Below are positions 34,537 through 38,846 of a DNA stretch of 38,846 nt, one piece after another. This stretch comes from Prosthecobacter debontii (GTDB lineage Bacteria; Verrucomicrobiota; Verrucomicrobiia; Verrucomicrobiales; Akkermansiaceae). Location of the stretch: NCBI GenBank assembly GCA_945873125.1, contig CAMCBV010000028.1:1-38846 (forward strand), given 5' to 3'. The notes under the pieces were generated by a model that was given only the letters and a program-made list of their open reading frames with translations, did not search any database and was not told the DNA's origin. A program made the translations under genes and the position numbers. How positions within the stretch are numbered: the stretch's first letter is position 1; each line of letters starts with the position of its first letter.

Positions 34537-35377
34537 GAATTGTTGATTCGGTCTTTCTCGTGTTTTCCAACCACTCACGGCTCATCTTCCGAGCTTCCTT
34601 GATTTGCTCAGGAGTCATTTGATCTTCGAGAGCTTTACGGGCTTCTTCCGCTTTACTGTTCTGCTCAGCAGCACTTTTGCTAAACCACATGTGAGCCAAC
34701 ACAAAATCTTTAGACACTCCTGTGCCTTTCTCGTAGGCCACTCCGAGACGGAAACAACCATTGGAGTTCCCCTGCTCCGCAGCTGAGCGATACCATTTTA
34801 CGGCTTCTACATTATTCCTTGGCACTCCGAAGCCGCCCCAGTAGCTAGTACCGAGAATTACCTGTGCAGGGGCATATCCCTGATCCACAGCAAGGCGGTC
34901 CCATTTAACGGCCTCCTTTTCATCCTTTGGCACTCCTAAGCCTGATAAGTGAAGAAATCCAAGACAACATTGCGCACGGACATTTCCCTGATCGGCAGCT
35001 AGGCGTAACCATTTGCCTGCCTCCACATAATCCTCTGTTACTCCTCTGTCAGTTGAGTAAATAATTCCCAGATTACATTGTGAACGGTCATTTCCCTGAT
35101 TGGCAGCTAGTCGAAACCATTTGATGGCTTCCATCATATCCATAGGCACTCCATATCCTTCAGCAAGGCATACCCCGAGATTGTGCTGTGCATCGCAATT
35201 ACCTTGATCGGCCGCCAGACGGAACCATTTAACAGCTTCCGTTTCATCCTTAGTAACCCCGTCGCCGTTTTTGTAGCGCATGCCGAGATTGAACTGAGAT
35301 TCGGAATCACCACATTCAGCGCTTGGAGGAATCAACGACATTGCGACGAGCCTGTGGGTGATTCTGATTATCGTCAA
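34532..35377 (-). CDS. Sel1-repeat (TPR-like) protein
   Basis: About 281 residues. Six 36-residue Sel1-like repeats run from about 22 to 240, each of the form AQxNLGxxYxxGxGVxKDxxEAVKWFRLAADQGN. A charged helical tail (EEARKALEDQ and KEARKMSREWLEN) follows. These solenoids mediate protein-protein contacts. The N-terminus LTIIRITHRLVAMSLIPPSA looks like a signal peptide. The first usable codon is a TTG (35377), two codons after a CTG, where relatives would be expected to have MK; an ATG at 35341 would remove the signal. The start may therefore be degraded. First gene of the AT-rich accessory block. Confidence 0.82.
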   Translation of the reverse strand: MTIIRITHRLVAMSLIPPSAECGDSESQFNLGMRYKNGDGVTKDETEAVKWFRLAADQGNCDAQHNLGVCLAEGYGVPMDMMEAIKWFRLAANQGNDRSQCNLGIIYSTDRGVTEDYVEAGKWLRLAADQGNVRAQCCLGFLHLSGLGVPKDEKEAVKWDRLAVDQGYAPAQVILGTSYWGGFGVPRNNVEAVKWYRSAAEQGNSNGCFRLGVAYEKGTGVSKDFVLAHMWFSKSAAEQNSKAEEARKALEDQMTPEQIKEARKMSREWLENTRKTESTIL

Positions 35378-35419
35378 CTTCAGACGCGGAGTTGTCTATG
35401 CACCTAGGGAAAGACGATC

Positions 35420-35590
35420 TTAATTTAAGGTCGCTTCGATATCGGCGGGGTAATTTGCGCGTGCCTCGTCTAATCCAACGTCCGCTTTGTGAAAATCATT
35501 TGGCATCTTCGTCGGAGATATCCGACACGGTGATATCAGTGACCTCAAGCCGCTTGGCTAATGTGCTGGCTTTCTCTATCCTGCGTCGTT
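35420..35590 (-). pseudogene. remnants of two small overlapping ORFs
   Basis: The gene-poor stretch 35378-35655 holds, on the minus strand, a start-less open frame to a TGA at 35496-35498 (ending LAKRLEVTDITVSDISDEDA and K). Overlapping it by ATGCCAAATGA is a 28-codon ORF (35420-35506, MPNDFHKADVGLDEARANYP…). The overlap and sensible composition suggest a decayed two-gene cassette, toxin-antitoxin-like in layout. No family is recognised. Confidence 0.3.
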
Positions 35591-35655
35591 ACTCGATCAT
35601 CCGGTAAGCTGTTAGAATCCGCGATTTCCTACAAATCTTAATTGTCGTTATAGGC

Positions 35656-36567
35656 TTATCTAAAAGATGCGGTAAGCATTGAATCATTCGTAAGTTGATT
35701 TTTAAGGCGTTCGATTGCTTTTGCATCAAGAGCGGACACGGAATCACCATCTTCAATACCGGCTTTGAGCCTTTCTAAATCATCAACATTGTAAGAGGGT
35801 TGATATTTTGAAATGATTTCAATGATTTTCTCGATACCTTTTTCCTTTTGAGTGGGAATTTTGCCACTTGCCATTTTTAAATATTCTTCTCGTGTCAAGT
35901 TTCCGCTTTGATTTTTAGCGATATACTTTCCCACATGCTCAGGTATCCAGTTCACTTCATCTAACTGACTAATAAATTTATTAGTTTTTTTCTTCAACTC
36001 ATTCGATGGCCAATCTTTTGTCCCAATACGAGAATAAAGATTTCCGACTAACCAACCCAGCTTATTGGCGAATTCTCCCTGTAGTCTTCCGCATCTAGCA
36101 GCTTGAAGCTCTTTGTAGTGCTCGCGCTTTACTGCCACACTCACACGCAAAAAAGCTACTGCGTCCTCACCAAATTCTACGGATGCGTCAGGAAATAAAT
36201 AGAAAAGCCCGATTTTTTGCTCATTTTGATTGAAAATCCTATTGACTAAATTGAAAACTTTATTTTTGTCCCGTTCATTGTATACACCCTCATATATGGG
36301 TGAACATTCACTCTCAAGAAGCCCTAAGAATACTTGGGAAAGTGATCTGACCGCAGCGATATTTATGTGATGTGCCGAGCAAGCGTTATTCTCTCTTGTA
36401 GCTAAATCACAGCTTTGAGATGTCACTATAAAACCAAGATATTTACTATTTACGAAGTGAGGATGAACATCGTTAAAAATCTTGAGCAAATCTGCGTTAG
36501 GGCGCAAAATGTCACCCTGTCGCAAATCATCCGTGGTTTTAAAATCTTCGTATGTCCAATGAGCCAT
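35656..36567 (-). CDS. unrecognised 303-residue protein (QGDIL / SQSCD motifs)
   Basis: No family recognised. It is a soluble protein with no signal peptide or membrane segment. The N-terminal part reads DDLRQGDILRP then YLGFIVTSQSCDLATREN; a QGDI...(V/I)xSQ(S/T)CD pattern occurs in scattered hypothetical proteins. The middle contains VAVKREHYKELQAARCGRLQ and FANKLGWLVGNLYSRIGTK. The C-terminal about 90 residues are helical and charged. It is the last gene of a minus-strand cluster, 11 bp after the 70-codon ORF. Base composition is AT-rich relative to the left part of the window. A role in defence is suggested only by the Mrr-like neighbour and island setting. Confidence 0.7.
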   Translation of the reverse strand: MAHWTYEDFKTTDDLRQGDILRPNADLLKIFNDVHPHFVNSKYLGFIVTSQSCDLATRENNACSAHHINIAAVRSLSQVFLGLLESECSPIYEGVYNERDKNKVFNLVNRIFNQNEQKIGLFYLFPDASVEFGEDAVAFLRVSVAVKREHYKELQAARCGRLQGEFANKLGWLVGNLYSRIGTKDWPSNELKKKTNKFISQLDEVNWIPEHVGKYIAKNQSGNLTREEYLKMASGKIPTQKEKGIEKIIEIISKYQPSYNVDDLERLKAGIEDGDSVSALDAKAIERLKNQLTNDSMLTASFR

Positions 36568-36578
36568 ACTGTATCATT

Positions 36579-36791
36579 TTAACCGGTTACTCTGCTAATG
36601 GGGTAGTAGTCAGAATCTTTTGGTATTATCCTGACTGTAACTTTTTCAGAGCAAGTCTTTGCTTGAAAAGTCCTCACTTGATTCGAAGGGCATTTAGTAT
36701 GTGCAGGCGCCACAAGCTTTACCGCAAGATTAGCACGGATTGACTCCATAGAATTAGAGTAGTGGGTGGATGTAATTGTGGATTGATTCAT
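36579..36791 (-). CDS. possible 70-residue protein coupled to the 208-residue gene
   Basis: Its ATG overlaps the stop of the preceding 208-codon gene as ATGA, and its stop lies 11 bp before the next gene. This is operon-like spacing and the main reason to call it. Sequence features: Ser/Thr-rich N-terminus, two Cys (AHTKCPSNQV, AKTCSEKVTV), net basic, no known domain. An overlapping plus-strand frame of similar length exists. The region also has imperfect inverted repeats, so it may instead be structured non-coding DNA. Confidence 0.4.
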   Translation of the reverse strand: MNQSTITSTHYSNSMESIRANLAVKLVAPAHTKCPSNQVRTFQAKTCSEKVTVRIIPKDSDYYPISRVTG

Positions 36792-37414
36792 AAATCTGTA
36801 GTGGTTACTCCGATATTTTCTAATATTGAATTTGTAGTCGATTCAATTTCCGTTATTGGCATTTGTAGCCAGCTAGTAACCTCTTCGGCGGTAGTTGAGG
36901 TTTTGTGAAAATTTAAATCTAAGGTTGCGGTATCATCGCTAGAGCTAATTTGCAAGTTCACTTGGCCACCACGAAAAGGAAATGTCTGAGTTACATTCCG
37001 CTTTGTAATTTGATGACCAGCAGAGGCAATTTTAGCATCTAATTTGCAAGAGAGTAACTCAGCAAAATCGGGGTCAATGTCGCCTTCACTCAAAAAACGA
37101 ATATTAAACCCGGCTGCCAAAAAAGGGGTGCGGTTGAGCTCATTAACAGCCTCAAGACTAAGTTGTTTCGCCTTTTCAAGGCTGTGAAAATCAGCGTTTT
37201 CAGTTAAAACTTCAAGCTGAGAACTATGAACAATAACACCACATCCGTCATGACTAATTTTCATCGGAGCTCTAACGTTGATAGGCACTTCCACGGGAAG
37301 AGCGGTACCTTCTGGTACTTTGAACATATTTTTAGCAATCCACTGAGGCGTTAAAATAGCACGATTCCAAGCCCCAACAACAACGACATTCCAATTTTCA
37401 GCTTTAAAATTCAT
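36788..37414 (-). CDS. unrecognised 208-residue protein
   Basis: No family recognised with confidence. The N-terminus reads WNVVVVGAWNRAILTPQWIA then KNMFKVPEGTALPVEVPI, followed by HDGCGVIVHSSQLEVLTEN, a helix with AKQLSLEAVNELNRTPFLAA and GFNIRF, and a strand-rich C-terminal part (QTFPFRGGQVNLQISSSDD). It is probably a two-layer alpha/beta soluble protein. It sits 72 bp after a small ORF and overlaps the 70-codon ORF by 4 bp, within the same minus-strand cluster as the Mrr-like nuclease. The function is unknown. Confidence 0.7.
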   Translation of the reverse strand: MNFKAENWNVVVVGAWNRAILTPQWIAKNMFKVPEGTALPVEVPINVRAPMKISHDGCGVIVHSSQLEVLTENADFHSLEKAKQLSLEAVNELNRTPFLAAGFNIRFLSEGDIDPDFAELLSCKLDAKIASAGHQITKRNVTQTFPFRGGQVNLQISSSDDTATLDLNFHKTSTTAEEVTSWLQMPITEIESTTNSILENIGVTTTDL

Positions 37415-37486
37415 AACTGTAAATCAGTAGCGCTCCAAAATATTTAATTTATTCATTAGATCAAAACAATTAGCCAGCATTGGAAA

Positions 37487-37624
37487 TCAATCGTTCCTTT
37501 TTGTAACCCGCGCCTCTACATTGTCGAGAGATACTTTATACCTTCTGAGACTATCTTTGCAAACTAGAACTTGGACAGCTGAATCGCTGTGGCCGAAGGT
37601 CTTAGTAATTACCGTGAGCTTCAT
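37487..37624 (-). CDS. small 45-residue protein downstream of the Mrr-like gene
   Basis: ATG at 37624, 19 bp after the nuclease stop; TGA at 37487. The product begins MKLTVITKTFGHSDSAVQVL and continues VCKDSLRRYKVSLDNVEARV. It has alternating hydrophobic/polar residues like a small beta protein and is basic overall. No family is recognised. It fills what would otherwise be a 229-bp gap in a compact cluster. Confidence 0.45.
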   Translation of the reverse strand: MKLTVITKTFGHSDSAVQVLVCKDSLRRYKVSLDNVEARVTKRND

Positions 37625-37643
37625 GCGTGAAACTTGAGCTCGT

Positions 37644-38687
37644 TCAATCTTCCTGTTGGCTTGCTATCGTCCAGATTCTCTTAAGAGGGAGTTCCGAACG
37701 GATACCCTCGTCGAGGGTATCATAGTGTGCTAATAGGTTTTCGATAAGATCGTTTCTCGTCCATAGGCGGACGCGAAAAAACTGACTAGCGCGCTCCTTC
37801 TCGACGCTTTGCTTGAATCCTCCCCAGCTAATGAGAAGGCCCTGATCCGCATGGAAATTTTGCATCGTGCCGATAAGCTGATCCAAGACCACACGCTCAA
37901 CGGGTGAGTCGGTGGATTTGACCTGAACGCAAATCCGGGGGTTGCCGAACCCAAGAGACCCCGGTGAGGCTAAGAGGTCAACTCCGTGATCCGGCCCCGC
38001 CGGCGGCTGGTGTACGGTGTAGCCCTGCGCTTCAAGAATCGCTTTAACGAGGTTCGCCAGGCCATGCCCTTTGAACTTGGCGAGAATCAAACGGGAAATC
38101 TGATCCATCGCAGTCTGCTCGATGTCCACGGCCACGCTGGTTTCGTCCGCATCCGTAATTTCGGCTCCTCCGCTCAAGGTTGCTTTGGAATGGCTGGGGA
38201 CTTTCCAGCCGTTGGCCGCCATCTCTTTTACTCTCTCCTCCGCGTTGTTACGCTGAATTCTGCACACGGTAAGGAAAGCTCCAAGGGAATATAGAATATC
38301 CTGATCGAAACGATCTCGTGGGATATCTTGAGCGAACCATTCAACCCTACGAGAGTGTTGGAAGCGGTCATCGGCTTTAGGATCGTATTCGCAATGACCA
38401 AGAATCTTACCGAAATGGATGGTCGGGTTGGACTTGCTCGGAAGCGCTACCCAATCCCCAGGCTGCATTGACTTGGCGAACTGCATTCCCTGCCGAGCGT
38501 TGTTCTGAATACGTCCTTTCTTGTAGTCCGGATATGTTTCCCCAAAGACGTTATAAAAGGCTTCAAGATTTGGCAGCTTACCCAGATCCGCCGACAGCCC
38601 ACTCCAGTTGAAGTAGATGCGGTTCTCAGAGAAGAATCGGGGTTCGTATTCGCCGTTTGCGCCTGCGCGGATGAGCCAGAGTGACAT
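37644..38687 (-). CDS. Mrr-like restriction endonuclease with N-terminal EVE-like region
   Basis: 347 residues. The C-terminal Mrr_cat PD-(D/E)XK domain (about 200-330) shows LANLVKAILEAQGYTV, D237 in GPDHGVDLL and Q255-V-K257 in RICVQVKST, the expected metal-binding triad with E219. The N-terminal about 145 residues (MSLWLIRAGANGEYEPRF, MQPGDWVALPSK, WFAQDIPRDRF and DILYSLGAFLTVC) form a conserved module of restriction-like proteins that resembles EVE/PUA-type modified-base readers. That suggests a type IV (modification-dependent) enzyme. ATG start. It is the first gene of the minus-strand cluster in the putative island; target specificity is unknown. Confidence 0.85.
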   Translation of the reverse strand: MSLWLIRAGANGEYEPRFFSENRIYFNWSGLSADLGKLPNLEAFYNVFGETYPDYKKGRIQNNARQGMQFAKSMQPGDWVALPSKSNPTIHFGKILGHCEYDPKADDRFQHSRRVEWFAQDIPRDRFDQDILYSLGAFLTVCRIQRNNAEERVKEMAANGWKVPSHSKATLSGGAEITDADETSVAVDIEQTAMDQISRLILAKFKGHGLANLVKAILEAQGYTVHQPPAGPDHGVDLLASPGSLGFGNPRICVQVKSTDSPVERVVLDQLIGTMQNFHADQGLLISWGGFKQSVEKERASQFFRVRLWTRNDLIENLLAHYDTLDEGIRSELPLKRIWTIASQQED

Positions 38688-38734
38688 AGATTTATGGGTA
38701 AGCGCCCAACAGAACCCCTCTATTCAAGGATAGC

Positions 38735-38769
38735 ATAGATGCCATAGATTTGGATTCTATGACATCTAT
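38735..38769. promoter_or_regulatory. near-perfect palindrome over the start of the IS66-like ORF
   Basis: Arms ATAGATGCCATAGA (38735-38748) and TCTATGACATCTAT (38756-38769) are complementary at 13 of 14 positions with a 7-base spacer. The right arm contains the ATG at 38759. It lies in the divergent gap between the Mrr-like gene and the element ORF. It may be an operator or part of a transposon end. Confidence 0.55.
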
Positions 38770-38846
38770 ACAAGAGACAATATCAGGCACGTTAGTGAAG
38801 AGCGATCGCGTAGGGCGCACGCGATACACGAAGACCTACAAAGTGG
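38759..38846 (+). CDS. start of an IS66-type accessory ORF (TnpA-like), cut by window end
   Basis: Open from the ATG at 38759 to the end of the window. It begins MTSIQETISGTLVKSDRVGR and continues TRYTKTYK, resembling the opening of small IS66-family accessory proteins (...DxxGRxRyT...eyK/R...) that precede tnpB and tnpC. Only 29 codons are visible, so the call is tentative. If right, an insertion sequence lies to the right of the Mrr-like gene. Confidence 0.45.
   Translation, partial: MTSIQETISGTLVKSDRVGRTRYTKTYKV

Noticed and set aside
36552..36743. 63-codon plus-strand ORF overlapping the 70-codon ORF
   Set aside because: It begins inside the 303-codon gene and has no partner or spacing evidence. 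The minus-strand frame fits the operon spacing better, though the region may be non-coding.

Overview
The window looks like a chromosomal segment of a Gram-negative bacterium of the PVC group, most probably Verrucomicrobiota. The evidence is a 3-keto-disaccharide hydrolase (DUF1080) protein, several exported sulfatases and a PhoD-like phosphatase, next to LPS (lpxK) and Gram-negative efflux genes. Intergenic spaces carry hairpin-forming repeats. The phylum is an inference from gene content, not a marker-gene placement. Most genes read on the minus strand, and many starts lack a clear Shine-Dalgarno sequence, so several start codons were chosen by family comparison.

Layout. 1-1.4 kb: end of a HipA-like kinase gene coupled to a DUF3037 gene. 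1.5-5.1 kb: asnS, a VapBC-type toxin-antitoxin pair and a chromate transporter. 5.2-8.5 kb: a plus-strand pair for a secreted PhoD-like phosphatase and a secreted sulfatase. 8.6-11.5 kb: ilvB-ilvN-def, for branched-chain amino acid synthesis and N-terminal deformylation. 11.8-13.7 kb: a site-2-protease-like gene, then a decayed patch where a sulfatase fragment with an in-frame TAG abuts a truncated nucleotidyltransferase whose divergent winged-helix partner survives. 13.7-22.9 kb: housekeeping genes (comM/yifB, DUF1080, lipB, a methyltransferase, ruvC, an SH3-type lipoprotein, a small zinc protease, a MoxR ATPase, purN, lpxK, an HU/IHF protein). 22.9-27.3 kb: a tightly overlapping four-gene ABC efflux operon (permease, ATPase, adaptor, outer-membrane channel). 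27.5-34.1 kb: an alpha/beta hydrolase, lpdA, a fused M16 peptidase and class II fructose-bisphosphate aldolase.

The right end differs. A tRNA-Arg(CCG) at 34327-34398 is followed by phased A-tracts and 10-bp direct repeats. Then comes a more AT-rich accessory block: a Sel1-repeat protein, gene debris, and a minus-strand cluster made of an Mrr-like endonuclease, a 45-codon ORF and three unrecognised ORFs. The window ends in the start of what looks like an IS66-type accessory ORF. This reads as a genomic island at a tRNA gene, and its cluster is the best candidate here for an undescribed (probably defence) system.

Two sequence-level signals cut across genes. The heptamer TCTAACA/TGTTAGA occurs 20 times by hand count, where about 3 to 5 are expected. 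Intergenic inverted repeats have arms that are themselves built from short near-repeats of roughly ten bases.
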